The position numbers were made by a program, and so were the translations under genes. Positions 44,573 to 55,093 of a stretch of DNA of 64,000 bases are shown here, in pieces (position 1 is the stretch's first letter; the number at the start of each line of letters is the position of its first letter). Under the pieces are notes generated by a model. It saw nothing but the letters and a program-made list of their open reading frames with translations, made no database searches and was not told the origin of the DNA. Source of the DNA: Marinomonas sp. CT5 (GTDB lineage: Bacteria; Pseudomonadota; Gammaproteobacteria; Pseudomonadales; Marinomonadaceae); the NCBI RefSeq assembly GCF_018336975.1, contig NZ_CP025572.1, forward strand, positions 1,078,560-1,142,559, given 5' to 3'.

Positions 44573-46888
44573 GTGAAAGTCGTTTCGGTTGTATTTTTGG
44601 CTTTATTGAGCGTGCAGAGTTTTGCAAAAACAGTAGAGGACGTGAGAGTTGATGGGTTAGTCCAAATGCCTTCTGCTAGAGCATTTGATGTAATTGGCTT
44701 TGATAAGAATGAATCTTATGATTCTAATAAGGTTTATCAAGCAATTAACTCTCTTTTTGATACCGGCTACTTTAGTGATATTGATGTATATGAAGATAAT
44801 GATGTTTTAATATTTGATGTTAAAGAGCGACCTTCAATAGGTAATTTGACTATAGAAGGTAACGAGCTAATTAAAACAGAAGATTTAGAGCGTGGTTTAA
44901 AGCTGTCAGGTTTAGAAATTGGTGAAATATACAAACCTGAAACATTAAATCAAATAGTTCAAGAGCTTCAGCGTCAGTACTATGCTCTTGGTCGTTATAG
45001 CGCTAAAGTTGATATTTCGGTCGAAGACATGCCGCGTAATCGTACTGGAATTGTCATTAAAATTGATGAAGGCGAAACGGCAAAAATCGTTCATATTAAT
45101 ATTGTTGGTAATCAGGATTTTGATCAGGAAACCTTAACTAAAGATTTTGAATCTAGAGAAACTGGTTACTGGAACCCCTTCAGCTCTGCTGATGAATACG
45201 CTAAAGGCAAAATAGAAGGGGATATTAATACCCTGAAAAGCTTTTATTTAGATCATGGCTATTTGGATTTTAGCATTGTTTCTAGTCAGGTGAGTTTGTC
45301 GCCAGATAAACGTGATGTTTATATTGTAATTAATCTAGAGGAAGGCAAACCTTATAAAATTAACGATGTAACGTTAAGTGGAAGCTTGCCTATTGCTGAG
45401 GATCGAGTGTGGAAGCAAATTACGCAGAAAAAAGGTGACGTTTTTTCTCGTAGTGAAGTGACTAAAATTATCGAAGGTATTTCTACTGAGTTAGGTGATG
45501 ATGGCTATTTGTTTACCAATGTGAATGTAATACCTGAAAAACTTGATAACCATACAGTAAATCTTAGCTATCAAATCACACCTGGTCCAAAAGTCTATGT
45601 GCGTCGCATTACATTTAGTGGTAATAGTGAAACCCAAGATGAAGTACTGCGTAGGGAAATGACGCAATTTGAGGGCGCTTTAGCTACTCATTCGAAAATA
45701 CAGTCTTCTAAGCGTCGCATTGAGCGCCTTGGCTTTTTTAGCAGTGTCGATTTAAGAACTCGTCCTGTTGCTGGAACATCAGATCAAGTAGACCTTGATG
45801 TCGTTGTAGAAGAACAGGCTTCTGGCAGTATTCAGGCTAGTATTGGGTATTCTCAAGAAGATGGTACTGTGTTGGGTTTTGGTGTTTCTAAACGTAACTT
45901 CATGGGAACGGGTAATAAACTGTCTTTTAATGCTACTCGAACGAATCAAAAACAGGATTATAGAATTTCTTATGATAATCCATTCTTTACTGTCGATGGC
46001 GTTAGTCGAGGTTTTCAGCTTTTCTATAAAACCAGTGATCATGCAGCCGACGATGTAGAAGATTACGACCTAGATGAAATTGGTGCCGGAGTGAATTATG
46101 GTTATCCCATTTCAGATACTCAGCGCTTATCGTTTGGGTTAACTGTTAAAGAGAGTACAGTAAAACTAGGCTTTGATCCTTCTAATGAAACAAAGGATTA
46201 TGTAAATAAGCATGGAGATAATTACGATGACTATATTGCAAATATCGCTTGGAGTGACAGTGATTTAATTGGTGGAGTATTGCCAACAGATGGTTATTCG
46301 ACAAGAGCTTCATTAGAGGTGTCGTTACCGGTTGGTGATCAACAGTATGCAAAACTTGGATTGACTTCCCAGCGCTATTGGAACTTAAGCGACTCTAATT
46401 TGTGGTTGTTCCGCCTCAAAGGTCGGTTAGGTTATGGAAAGGGCTATGGCGACACTCAAGAGCTGCCTTTCTTTGAAAACTATTTTGCGGGTGGTTCTTA
46501 TTCTGTGAGAGGTTATGGAGCGTCTTCTTTGGGACCGAAAAACTCTTATGATGCCGGTTCTACCAATACGAGTTCGGCCTTAGGCGGTAATATTATGATG
46601 GCTGGTACGGCTGAACTTATTTTCCCTTTACCAATGGTTGAAGACCATAAATCAGTTCGAACGGCACTATTTTTAGATGGCGGTAATGTCTTCACTGATT
46701 CATGTCTTGTTAGCAATCCTAATTGTAATGCTGGTGTTGATCTTTCTGAAATACGTTATAGTGCCGGATTCAGCTGGACATGGATTACACCAATCGCGCC
46801 TTTGTCTTTTAACCTTGCTCGAGCTTTGAATGCAAAAGATGGCGATAAAACAGACTTTTTCCAGTTTCAATTGGGAACCACTTTTTAA
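44573..46888 (+). CDS. bamA: Outer membrane assembly factor BamA
   Basis: BamA inserts beta-barrel proteins into the outer membrane as the core of the Bam complex. From the GTG at 44573 the product is 771 residues, with a signal peptide ending in QSFA. Five POTRA repeats (about 22-420) precede the 16-strand barrel, which ends in the phenylalanine-terminated LGTTF. The barrel has the VRGYG motif (SVRGYGASSLGP). AGAGAGG lies just before the GTG; an upstream ATG in the same frame would spoil the signal peptide. Confidence 0.98.
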   Translation: MKVVSVVFLALLSVQSFAKTVEDVRVDGLVQMPSARAFDVIGFDKNESYDSNKVYQAINSLFDTGYFSDIDVYEDNDVLIFDVKERPSIGNLTIEGNELIKTEDLERGLKLSGLEIGEIYKPETLNQIVQELQRQYYALGRYSAKVDISVEDMPRNRTGIVIKIDEGETAKIVHINIVGNQDFDQETLTKDFESRETGYWNPFSSADEYAKGKIEGDINTLKSFYLDHGYLDFSIVSSQVSLSPDKRDVYIVINLEEGKPYKINDVTLSGSLPIAEDRVWKQITQKKGDVFSRSEVTKIIEGISTELGDDGYLFTNVNVIPEKLDNHTVNLSYQITPGPKVYVRRITFSGNSETQDEVLRREMTQFEGALATHSKIQSSKRRIERLGFFSSVDLRTRPVAGTSDQVDLDVVVEEQASGSIQASIGYSQEDGTVLGFGVSKRNFMGTGNKLSFNATRTNQKQDYRISYDNPFFTVDGVSRGFQLFYKTSDHAADDVEDYDLDEIGAGVNYGYPISDTQRLSFGLTVKESTVKLGFDPSNETKDYVNKHGDNYDDYIANIAWSDSDLIGGVLPTDGYSTRASLEVSLPVGDQQYAKLGLTSQRYWNLSDSNLWLFRLKGRLGYGKGYGDTQELPFFENYFAGGSYSVRGYGASSLGPKNSYDAGSTNTSSALGGNIMMAGTAELIFPLPMVEDHKSVRTALFLDGGNVFTDSCLVSNPNCNAGVDLSEIRYSAGFSWTWITPIAPLSFNLARALNAKDGDKTDFFQFQLGTTF

Positions 46889-46919
46889 TTTAGAAAGTAT
46901 GATTTAATAGGATTTTAAG

Positions 46920-47414
46920 ATGAAAAAACTCATAACAGTTATTTTTACACTATGCTTTATTGGTAGTGTTCAAGCAACAGAAGTAGCCGTGGTGGATTTT
47001 AGAGCGGCGCTTTTACAAAGTAATATTGGTCAAGAAGCAGCAAAAGAGCCTAAACAAAAAGTAGCTGAAATGGATGCTCGCTTGAAAAAAGAGCAAGAAA
47101 AACTCGAAGCATCAGCAAAAGAATTAAAGCGTGATGAATTAACCTTATCTGAAGAAGAGTTTAAAAAGCGTCGTCAGCAACTAGCACAACAACAGAATCA
47201 AGTACGCGGTATGGCTGCAACTATGCAGCGTCAGGCTAAAGAGTTAGAGCAGAAATTAATACAGTCTCTGACTCCAAAAGGTGAAGCGGCACTTAAATCT
47301 TTGATAGATGAACGCAAATTAGATTTAGTATTAAATAGGCAACTAAGTTTGTATGCCAATGCGGATGCAGATATAACCGATGAGCTAGTGAAACGTATTA
47401 ACAAGGATAATTAA
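46920..47414 (+). CDS. skp: Periplasmic chaperone Skp/OmpH
   Basis: Skp is a trimeric, jellyfish-shaped holdase that carries unfolded outer-membrane proteins to the Bam complex. The 164-residue protein has a signal peptide cut after SVQA (residue 19). Long charged helices follow (KKEQEKLEASAKELKRDELT and so on) and form the tentacles. It sits between bamA and lpxD, the standard order. Confidence 0.96.
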   Translation: MKKLITVIFTLCFIGSVQATEVAVVDFRAALLQSNIGQEAAKEPKQKVAEMDARLKKEQEKLEASAKELKRDELTLSEEEFKKRRQQLAQQQNQVRGMAATMQRQAKELEQKLIQSLTPKGEAALKSLIDERKLDLVLNRQLSLYANADADITDELVKRINKDN

Positions 47415-47417
47415 TCT

Positions 47418-48455
47418 ATGAGCTATACGCTAGGGCAATTAGCAGCCAAAGTACAAGGGACGGTAAAAGGTGATGCTGGTCTAGTTATAGATAAATTAGG
47501 GACGCTAGAGAAAGCGACTCAAAGTGAGTTGAGTTTTTTAGCTAACCCGAAATACCAAAGTCAGCTGTCATCAACTTCTGCTGGAGCTGTGCTTGTTAAA
47601 ACAGAAGAGCTTGCTGATCTTCTTGAAAATGCTATTGTGGTTGCTAACCCTTATCTGGCATTTGCACAGTTATCTCATTTATTTGCTCCTAAAACTCAAT
47701 GTTGGTCTGGGGTTCATCCAAGTGCTGTTATTTCGTCAAAGTCAAAGATCGCAAATAATGTAGTTATATGTCCCAATGTGGTGATTGACGATGACGTAAT
47801 TATCGAGCCTGATTGTATTATTGGCGCGGGGTGCGTTATTGGTCGAGGAGTGAAAATCGGCCAAGGCTCTCGTTTGTACCCTAATGTGACCCTCTATCAT
47901 GATGTTGAAATCGGTTCAAAGTGTATTCTTCATAGTGCCGCAGTTATAGGTGCGGACGGTTTTGGATTTGCACCTAAAGAAGGTGGCTGGGAGAAAATAG
48001 ACCAGTTAGGGGCGGTCGTAATTGGGAGTAATGTTGAGATTGGGGCAAGTACAACCGTTGACCGTGGTGCTATAGAAAATACTCAAATAGGTAATGGTGT
48101 TAAAATAGATAATCAAGTTCAAATTGCTCATAACGTCGTAATTGGCGATAATACGGCGATTGCTGCAAGCACCGCAATAGCTGGAAGTACAAAAATTGGT
48201 TCCTACTGTACTATTTCTGGTGGCGTTTGTATTGCAGGTCATTTGGTTATTACGGATCGAGTTCATATTACTGGTATGAGTATGATTAGTAATTCGATTA
48301 CAGAGGAAGGTTCTTACTCTTCTGGAATGGGGATGGAGCCAACAAGTAAATGGCGTAGAACAGTTGCTCGAGTCAGAAGAATTGATGAAATGGCAAAACA
48401 GTTTTTACAATTGAAACAACAAATTAAGAAGCTTTCAGACAAGGTTGATGTTTAA
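47418..48455 (+). CDS. lpxD: UDP-3-O-(3-hydroxyacyl)glucosamine N-acyltransferase
   Basis: LpxD adds the second acyl chain in lipid A synthesis. The 345-residue protein has an N-terminal uridine-binding domain, about 15 hexapeptide repeats forming a left-handed beta-helix, and a C-terminal helix ([20 protein letters not shown]). The catalytic His is likely in [14 protein letters not shown]. It starts 3 bases after skp and overlaps fabZ by one base. Confidence 0.97.
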   Translation: MSYTLGQLAAKVQGTVKGDAGLVIDKLGTLEKATQSELSFLANPKYQSQLSSTSAGAVLVKTEELADLLENAIVVANPYLAFAQLSHLFAPKTQCWSGVHPSAVISSKSKIANNVVICPNVVIDDDVIIEPDCIIGAGCVIGRGVKIGQGSRLYPNVTLYHDVEIGSKCILHSAAVIGADGFGFAPKEGGWEKIDQLGAVVIGSNVEIGASTTVDRGAIENTQIGNGVKIDNQVQIAHNVVIGDNTAIAASTAIAGSTKIGSYCTISGGVCIAGHLVITDRVHITGMSMISNSITEEGSYSSGMGMEPTSKWRRTVARVRRIDEMAKQFLQLKQQIKKLSDKVDV

Positions 48456-48892
48456 TGATAGACGTAAATGAAATTCGTCAGTATTTACCTCATAGGTACC
48501 CTTTTTTACTAGTAGATCGTGTTGTTGAGTTAAATCTGAACGATTCCATTGTTGGTTACAAAAATGTGACTATTAATGAGCCTTTTTTCAACGGCCATTT
48601 TCCTAATCATCCTGTTATGCCTGGCGTCTTAATTATCGAAGCGATGGCGCAAGTAGCTGGAGTTTTGGGTTTCAAGACCATGGACAAAAAGCCTGAAGAT
48701 GGTTCTATTTATTATTTCGTAGGTGTTAATGATGCTCGTTTTAAACGTCCTGTAGTTCCAGGTGATCGCTTGCAACTTGAAGCTAAGATAGTTGCAGAAA
48801 AACGAGGTATTTGGAAATTTGAATGTAGAGCAACTGTTGACGGTGAGTTAGCATGCTCTGCAACTATTATGTGTGCAGACAGGAAAATATAG
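48455..48892 (+). CDS. fabZ: 3-hydroxyacyl-[acyl-carrier-protein] dehydratase FabZ
   Basis: FabZ dehydrates beta-hydroxyacyl-ACP in fatty-acid elongation and competes with LpxA and LpxD for hydroxyacyl-ACP, so its place here matters. The 145-residue hot-dog protein has catalytic His48 in [12 protein letters not shown] and Glu62 in IEAMAQ. Both ends share one base with neighbours (lpxD and lpxA), indicating tight coupling. Confidence 0.98.
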   Translation: MIDVNEIRQYLPHRYPFLLVDRVVELNLNDSIVGYKNVTINEPFFNGHFPNHPVMPGVLIIEAMAQVAGVLGFKTMDKKPEDGSIYYFVGVNDARFKRPVVPGDRLQLEAKIVAEKRGIWKFECRATVDGELACSATIMCADRKI

Positions 48893-49668
48893 TGGCAATA
48901 CATCCAACTACTTTAATCGATTCGAATGCAGAGATTGACTCCGATGTGGAAATCGGTCCTTTTTGTGTGATCGGACCGAATGTTAAAATTGGTGCTGGTA
49001 GTATCATTAAGTCTCATGTTGTCATTAATGGTCATACGACAATTGGGCGTAATAATGAAATTTATCAGTTTGCTTCAGTTGGAGAAGCGAACCAAGATAA
49101 GAAGTATAAGGGTGAGCCAACTCAACTAGTAATCGGAGACAATAACGTTATTCGAGAAAATGCAACGATTCATCGAGGCACTATTCAGGATAAAGGTGTT
49201 ACGGTTATTGGTAACCATAATTTGTTTATGGCGAGTACACATGTCGGTCATGATTGTGTTGTTGGTGACCATAATATTTTTGCAAATTTTGCGGCTCTCG
49301 CAGGGCATGTGTTTGTTGGTGATAATGTTATTCTTGGTGGCTACGCAGGTATTCATCAATTTTGTCAGGTTAACTCCTTTAGTATGTGTGGCATGGGTTC
49401 TATGGTTTCAAAAGATATCCCAAGGTATGTCATGGTTTCTGGTAGTCCTGCAAAAGCGCATGGAATGAACTTTGAAGGGATGCGTCGGCGTGGAGTTCCT
49501 GCGGACATCATTAAAGCTCTGCGAAAAGCATACAAAGCTATTTATCTTAAAGGGTTAACACTTGAGTCTGCATTAGTTGAACTTGAGCAAGGGGATATTG
49601 CACACATTCCTGATGTCTCTGAGTTTATACTGTCAATTCGGCATTCGAAACGTGGCATAGTCCGATAG
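48892..49668 (+). CDS. lpxA: UDP-N-acetylglucosamine acyltransferase
   Basis: LpxA starts lipid A synthesis by moving a hydroxyacyl chain from ACP to UDP-GlcNAc. From GTG 48892 (within the fabZ stop) the product is 258 residues, opening AIHPTTLIDSNAEIDSDVEIG. Hexapeptide repeats fill most of it, and the catalytic His lies in STHVGHDCVVGDHN. The ATG at 48853 in the same frame would add 13 unrelated residues. A terminator follows, before lpxB. Confidence 0.98.
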   Translation: MAIHPTTLIDSNAEIDSDVEIGPFCVIGPNVKIGAGSIIKSHVVINGHTTIGRNNEIYQFASVGEANQDKKYKGEPTQLVIGDNNVIRENATIHRGTIQDKGVTVIGNHNLFMASTHVGHDCVVGDHNIFANFAALAGHVFVGDNVILGGYAGIHQFCQVNSFSMCGMGSMVSKDIPRYVMVSGSPAKAHGMNFEGMRRRGVPADIIKALRKAYKAIYLKGLTLESALVELEQGDIAHIPDVSEFILSIRHSKRGIVR

Positions 49669-49685
49669 GTAGTATGTTTTAAAAG

Positions 49686-49712
49686 AAACCCCGGATTATT
49701 TCGGGGTTTTTT
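49686..49712 (+). terminator. Rho-independent terminator after lpxA
   Basis: AAACCCCG (49686-49693) pairs with CGGGGTTT (49702-49709) across an 8-base loop, ending in T residues. It divides the lipid A genes into an upstream group and lpxB-rnhB-dnaE, possibly with read-through. Confidence 0.85.
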
Positions 49713-49731
49713 ATTATCAGAGGTTTTATAA

Positions 49732-50889
49732 ATGCAAGCGACATCTGTAACACGTTATGTGTTGGTGGCTGGAGAAGCTTCAGGTGATATTTTGGGGGCG
49801 AACCTCATTGCTCACTTAAAAGAGTTACAGCCTGATGCTGTTTTTGAAGGTATTGGTGGTCCGTTAATGAAAGCACAAGGTCTTAACAGTGTTGTGCCAA
49901 TGGACAGATTATCGGTAATGGGTCTAGTGGAAGTTTTGGGTCGTTTGAGAGAACTGCTTAGTATACGTAAGAACTTATATCAATCTTGCTTACAAAATCC
50001 TCCTGCTGCTTTTATTGGTATTGATTCCCCCGATTTTAATATGCCGCTGGCGAGGAAATTAAAGCAAGCTGGTATACCTACCGTTCATTATGTAAGTCCA
50101 TCAGTCTGGGCGTGGCGTCAAAAGCGAATTTTCAATATTAAGAAGTCTGTTGATTTAATGTTGACTCTTTTTCCTTTTGAATTACCCATTTATCATGAGC
50201 ACAACATTCCGGTCGTTTGTGTTGGGCATACACTCGCCGATGAGATCCCGCTTGATAGTGATGTGGATTCGGCTAGAGAGGCTCTGCATTTAGGGCATAT
50301 TAAAGGACCTGTTTTTGGTATTCTTCCAGGCTCTAGGGAAGGTGAAGTATCTAGATTAGCGCCTCTTTTCGTAGAAACCATTAAGTTGATTAAGCAAAAA
50401 GAGCCAAACGCGACCTTTTTAATGCCAGCAGCAAATCAAGAGCGCCGTATTCAGATCGAAGCCGTTTTACAAGCGGCTAATGCTGAAGCAATTGTTATCG
50501 ATGGTCAATCACGGACTATTATGGCAGCGTCTGATGCTATTTTACTTGCTTCTGGTACTGCTGCATTGGAAGCCATGCTTATTAAGCGTCCAATGGTGGT
50601 GTCTTATCGGGTTAATAAACTTACGTATGCCATCATATCTAGAATGATGAAGGTTCCGTATGTTTCCTTGCCTAATTTGTTGGCGAATGAAGCCTTGGTG
50701 CCTGAGCTTTTACAAGATGAAGCGACACCAAACAATTTAGCTACTAGACTGATTCAAACATGGCGATCCTTCGTGGGTGATAAATCAATTCAAGCCAAGT
50801 ATCTAGAGTTGCATACCATGCTACGAAAAAATGCTGGTGCTCAAGCGGCTAAGGCAATTGTTAGTATGTTGGAAGGAAAAGATAAGTAA
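49732..50889 (+). CDS. lpxB: Lipid-A-disaccharide synthase
   Basis: LpxB joins UDP-diacylglucosamine and lipid X to the lipid A disaccharide; it is a GT19 enzyme of GT-B fold at the inner membrane. The 385-residue protein opens [17 protein letters not shown], with [23 protein letters not shown] and [16 protein letters not shown] lies upstream of the ATG. It overlaps rnhB by one base. Confidence 0.97.
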   Translation: MQATSVTRYVLVAGEASGDILGANLIAHLKELQPDAVFEGIGGPLMKAQGLNSVVPMDRLSVMGLVEVLGRLRELLSIRKNLYQSCLQNPPAAFIGIDSPDFNMPLARKLKQAGIPTVHYVSPSVWAWRQKRIFNIKKSVDLMLTLFPFELPIYHEHNIPVVCVGHTLADEIPLDSDVDSAREALHLGHIKGPVFGILPGSREGEVSRLAPLFVETIKLIKQKEPNATFLMPAANQERRIQIEAVLQAANAEAIVIDGQSRTIMAASDAILLASGTAALEAMLIKRPMVVSYRVNKLTYAIISRMMKVPYVSLPNLLANEALVPELLQDEATPNNLATRLIQTWRSFVGDKSIQAKYLELHTMLRKNAGAQAAKAIVSMLEGKDK

Positions 50890-51488
50890 TGGAGCCTTTT
50901 GTTAGTCAGGTGTATTTTGGGGATTTATTGGCGGGTACTGATGAAGCTGGTCGAGGTCCATTGGCTGGTGAAGTGGTTGCTGCGGCGGTTATTTTAGATC
51001 CAAGAAATCCCATTGCTGGATTGGCGGACTCTAAAAAACTGAGTGAAAAAAGGCGCGAGGCACTATTTGTAGAAATACAAGAAAAAGCCTTAGCTTATAG
51101 TGTGGCTAGTGCCTCAATTGATGAAATTGACAATATAAACATTCTTCATGCCAGTATGCTGGCGATGTCTCGAGCTGTCTCTACGCTTTCTATCGCTCCT
51201 GAACATGTCTTGGTTGATGGTAATCGAATACCACCTAATTTACCCTGTTCAGCAGAAGCCGTGGTGAAAGGCGATGCTCGACAAGCCGCTATTTCAGCGG
51301 CTTCTATTTTGGCTAAAGTGACACGTGATAGGGCGATTGTAGAAGCCGCAGAAATTTATCCAGAATATGGTTTTGAAAAACATAAAGGTTATCCGACTGC
51401 CCAGCATCTAGAAGCGATTCGTTTGCATGGCATAACGCCTATTCATAGGCGCAGTTTTGGCCCAGTTAAGAAAATTTTAGAAGGATAA
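50889..51488 (+). CDS. rnhB: Ribonuclease HII
   Basis: RNase HII removes RNA and single ribonucleotides from DNA. The active-site motif [14 protein letters not shown] carries Asp18 and Glu19; the third Asp lies in VLVDGNR. The 199-residue length and C-terminal [10 protein letters not shown] match the family. It starts on the last base of lpxB and lies 4 bases before dnaE, as in E. coli. Confidence 0.97.
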   Translation: MEPFVSQVYFGDLLAGTDEAGRGPLAGEVVAAAVILDPRNPIAGLADSKKLSEKRREALFVEIQEKALAYSVASASIDEIDNINILHASMLAMSRAVSTLSIAPEHVLVDGNRIPPNLPCSAEAVVKGDARQAAISAASILAKVTRDRAIVEAAEIYPEYGFEKHKGYPTAQHLEAIRLHGITPIHRRSFGPVKKILEG

Positions 51489-51492
51489 TAGT

Positions 51493-54400
51493 TTGTCCAC
51501 GTCATTTATACATTTACGAGTACATACCGAGTTTTCTTTGGTCGATGGCTTGGTAAAAATCAAAGGCTTACTTGGCACAACCGAGTTTATGTCTATGCCT
51601 GCTGTGGCTATTACAGATGAAAACAACTTATGTGGCTTTGTACGTTTTTATAAAGGGGCGATGGATAAGGGCATTAAGCCAATTTGTGGTGCTGATGTTG
51701 TTGTGGCTGAAGACGATGAGGTGGAATCGCGTTATCGTTTCACTTTATTGGCGATGTCAAATAAAGGTTATAAAAACATCATTGCTATCATTTCTAAAGG
51801 CTATCAACTGGGTCAAGTAGAAGGGCGGCCAATAGTCCAACGCGAATGGATCGAAGCGCATAGTGAAGACGTTATTGCACTGTCCGGTGCTGGTTTTGGC
51901 GATGTAGGATTTTTGATTCAAAAAGGTCGTCATGAGCAAGCTAAAAGCCGAATGGCCTATTGGATGTCTGTTTTCCCCAATCGTTTTTATGTCGAACTTC
52001 AGCGAACCAGTCGTCCGGGTGAAGAAAGTTACATTCATGCCGTCGTTCCCATCGCGAGTGAATTAGGTTGCCCTGTTGTGGCCACCAATGATGTACGATT
52101 TTTGAAACGTGAAAACTTTGATGCCCATGAGGCTCGAGTTTGTATTCATGACGGTGTGACAATAGACGACCCTCGTCGTGAGCGTCGTTACTCAGAAGAG
52201 CAATATTTTAAAACTCCTGAAGAAATGGCTGAGCTGTTTCAAGACATTCCTGAAGCACTTGAGAATACAGTAGAAATTGCTAAGCGTTGCAGTGTGGATG
52301 TTTTATTAGGTAAGTACTTTTTGCCTGATTATCCCGTTCCTGAAGGAATGACCATGGAAGAGTTCTTTAGCAAACTTTCCTATGATGGCTTGATAGAGCG
52401 GTTTAATTTTCTGACTAAAAAATATGGCGAGCGCATCGAAAAGCGTCGTCAGGAATACTGGGATCGATTGGATTTCGAACTAACTATTATTAATCAGATG
52501 GGGTTTCCAGGTTACTTCTTGATCGTAATGGATTTCATCCAGTGGGCGAAAGATAACGGTATTCCGGTAGGCCCTGGGCGTGGTTCTGGTGCGGGCTCAT
52601 TGGTTGCCTATGCCTTGAAAATTACGGACCTGGATCCGCTTGAATACGATTTGCTGTTTGAACGATTCTTGAACCCAGAACGGGTTTCCATGCCTGACTT
52701 TGATATCGACTTTTGTATGGATAACCGTGACCGAGTGATTGATTATGTATCACGGACTTATGGTCGTGATGCGGTGTCTCAGATCATTACTTTTGGTGCC
52801 ATGGCGGCGAAAGCCGTGGTTCGAGATGTCGCTCGTGTTCAAGGTAAGCCTTACAGCCTAGGTGATAAATTATCCAAACTGATTCCATTTGAAATCGGCA
52901 TGACACTGCAAAAAGCGTTGGAGGAAGAGCCTGCTCTACCTGAGTTTATTTCTGGTGATGAAGATGCTGCTGAAGTGATGGAAATGGCCATGTCGTTAGA
53001 AGGCGTGGTGCGTAACTTTGGTAAACACGCTGGTGGTGTTGTTATTGCCCCCACTAAATTGATCGACTTCGCACCGCTGTACTGTGAAGAAGATGGCTCA
53101 GGCTTGGTTACTCAATATGACAAAAACGATGTTGAAGAAGCTGGCTTGGTTAAATTCGACTTTTTGGGTCTTAAAACCTTAACCGTTGTCGATTGGGCCG
53201 TTAAAAACATTGATACCATTAATGCACTAGAAGGCAAGCCACCACTCGATATTTCCCTAATAGATTTAGAAGATAAATCCACTTATGACTTGCTAAAGCG
53301 GGCGGAAACCACAGCGGTATTCCAGCTGGAATCTCGTGGTATGAAGGAATTGATCAAAAAACTTTTGCCATCGCGCTTTGAGGACATTATCGCCTTGGTG
53401 GCATTGTATCGCCCTGGACCATTGGGCTCAGGCATGGTGGATGACTTCATCAACCGTAAGCATGGTCGAGCTGAGCTGGCTTTCCCGCACCCTGATTATC
53501 AACATCAAGATTTGATTCCGGTATTGGAACCCACCTACGGCATCATCTTGTATCAAGAGCAAGTAATGCAGATTGCTCAGGTATTGGCTAAATTTTCACT
53601 CGGTGGCGCCGACTTGTTGCGTCGTGCCATGGGTAAAAAGAAGCCCGAGGTTATGGCTGAGCAGCGTTTGATTTTTATGGAAGGCGCGCTCAAAAATAAT
53701 ATTGATAAAGATTTATCAGGCAACATATTTGATTTGATGGAAAAGTTTGCAGGGTACGGTTTTAACAAATCCCACTCCGCGGCTTACGCTCTTGTGTCTT
53801 ATCAAACCGCTTGGTTGAAGAATCACTATCCAGCGCCATTTATGGCAGCGGTATTGTCTGCGGATATGCAGAATACCGATAAGATCGTTATCTTCATCGA
53901 AGAATGCCGTTCCATGGAGTTGGCATTAGAACTGCCCAATGTAAATGAGTCCGTTTATAAATTTACCGTTAACCCTAAAGGTGCCATTGTATATGGCTTG
54001 GGAGCGATTAAAGGGGTAGGTGAAGGTCCGATTGAGGCCATTGTTGAAGCTCGTAAAGATGGCCCTTTTGAGCATATATTTGATTTCTGCCAGCGCGTTG
54101 GTAAGAAGGTAAACAAACGCGTGATGGAGGCTTTGGTTCGTTCAGGGGCGTTTGATACCATAGGTCCCAACCGAGCAACCTTGTTTGCGTGTATTGATGA
54201 GGCGCTTAAACGAGCGGTTCAAGATGCGAAAAACCAAGATGCAGGCATGATGGATCTGTTTGGTGTTGCGGTAGAAGAGAGTACGGAAGATGCTTATAAG
54301 GAAATGGGTATCCAGCATGAGTGGACACCGCGGCAGCGTCTTGACGGTGAAAAAGACACGCTTGGTTTGTATGTTACTGGTCATCCAATTGATGAGTATG

Positions 54401-54969
54401 AGAAAGAAATTCGTCGTTTTGCTCGCTCAAAAATTGTGGATTTACAGCCTAAGCGAGGTGATACGCAGATTATGGCGGGTTTGATCGTGGACCTGCGGAT
54501 TACCAAAAGTAAAAAAGGTGGTAACATCGCTTTTGTTACATTGGATGATCGTTCTGCTCGTATAGAAGTGACCGTATTTCCGGATAACTACGACAGTTTT
54601 AAAGACGTTATTGTTAAAGATGAAGTGGTTGTCGTAGAAGGAGAGATTAATGTCGATGAATTTCGTGGCGGACAAAAAGTTATTGCCCGAAATATTCTTG
54701 ATATTGCTCAGGCTCGAGTTCGTTATGTGGAAGCATTACGAATTACTTGGACATCAGAAACGGTAACGCCGATTGAAATTCAAGCTCTGGCGAACTATAT
54801 GGAGTCATATAGGGGCGATGGTTGTGATGTGGTAATCGGCTTTGATACACCACAAGCATGTGGCGATATTCGTTTGGGATCGGGTTGGAAAGTTCGTCCG
54901 GACGATGAATTAATTCACCAACTTCAGAAACAATACGGTAAACAAAATGTTCAGTTAGTGTATACTTAG
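51493..54969 (+). CDS. dnaE: DNA polymerase III alpha subunit
   Basis: DnaE is the replicative polymerase core. The 1158-residue protein has an N-terminal PHP domain (FIHLRVHTEFSLVDGLVKI). The catalytic palm carries GPGRGSGAGSLVAY and PDFDIDF, and the third Asp is expected near KFDFLGLKTLTV. HhH/OB-fold regions complete the C-terminus. The start is TTG at 51493 behind AGAAGGA, 4 bases after rnhB. Codon use stays even along its length. It is followed by accA after 124 bases. Confidence 0.98.
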   Translation: MSTSFIHLRVHTEFSLVDGLVKIKGLLGTTEFMSMPAVAITDENNLCGFVRFYKGAMDKGIKPICGADVVVAEDDEVESRYRFTLLAMSNKGYKNIIAIISKGYQLGQVEGRPIVQREWIEAHSEDVIALSGAGFGDVGFLIQKGRHEQAKSRMAYWMSVFPNRFYVELQRTSRPGEESYIHAVVPIASELGCPVVATNDVRFLKRENFDAHEARVCIHDGVTIDDPRRERRYSEEQYFKTPEEMAELFQDIPEALENTVEIAKRCSVDVLLGKYFLPDYPVPEGMTMEEFFSKLSYDGLIERFNFLTKKYGERIEKRRQEYWDRLDFELTIINQMGFPGYFLIVMDFIQWAKDNGIPVGPGRGSGAGSLVAYALKITDLDPLEYDLLFERFLNPERVSMPDFDIDFCMDNRDRVIDYVSRTYGRDAVSQIITFGAMAAKAVVRDVARVQGKPYSLGDKLSKLIPFEIGMTLQKALEEEPALPEFISGDEDAAEVMEMAMSLEGVVRNFGKHAGGVVIAPTKLIDFAPLYCEEDGSGLVTQYDKNDVEEAGLVKFDFLGLKTLTVVDWAVKNIDTINALEGKPPLDISLIDLEDKSTYDLLKRAETTAVFQLESRGMKELIKKLLPSRFEDIIALVALYRPGPLGSGMVDDFINRKHGRAELAFPHPDYQHQDLIPVLEPTYGIILYQEQVMQIAQVLAKFSLGGADLLRRAMGKKKPEVMAEQRLIFMEGALKNNIDKDLSGNIFDLMEKFAGYGFNKSHSAAYALVSYQTAWLKNHYPAPFMAAVLSADMQNTDKIVIFIEECRSMELALELPNVNESVYKFTVNPKGAIVYGLGAIKGVGEGPIEAIVEARKDGPFEHIFDFCQRVGKKVNKRVMEALVRSGAFDTIGPNRATLFACIDEALKRAVQDAKNQDAGMMDLFGVAVEESTEDAYKEMGIQHEWTPRQRLDGEKDTLGLYVTGHPIDEYEKEIRRFARSKIVDLQPKRGDTQIMAGLIVDLRITKSKKGGNIAFVTLDDRSARIEVTVFPDNYDSFKDVIVKDEVVVVEGEINVDEFRGGQKVIARNILDIAQARVRYVEALRITWTSETVTPIEIQALANYMESYRGDGCDVVIGFDTPQACGDIRLGSGWKVRPDDELIHQLQKQYGKQNVQLVYT

Positions 54970-55093
54970 ACTCATTTAATAGTTTTGGCAATGGAATGCG
55001 GCGTAGAGATGCGCTTAATAGAGCTATAGAGCAAACGGCCAGCTGCCTTTTGCCTTTGTATTTGATGCAACCAAACAATAGTGTAATTAAACC

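Noticed and set aside
54743..55078. Minus-strand frame of 111 codons reaching into the dnaE-accA gap
   Set aside because: Most is antisense to the dnaE C-terminus; no Shine-Dalgarno and no recognisable features.
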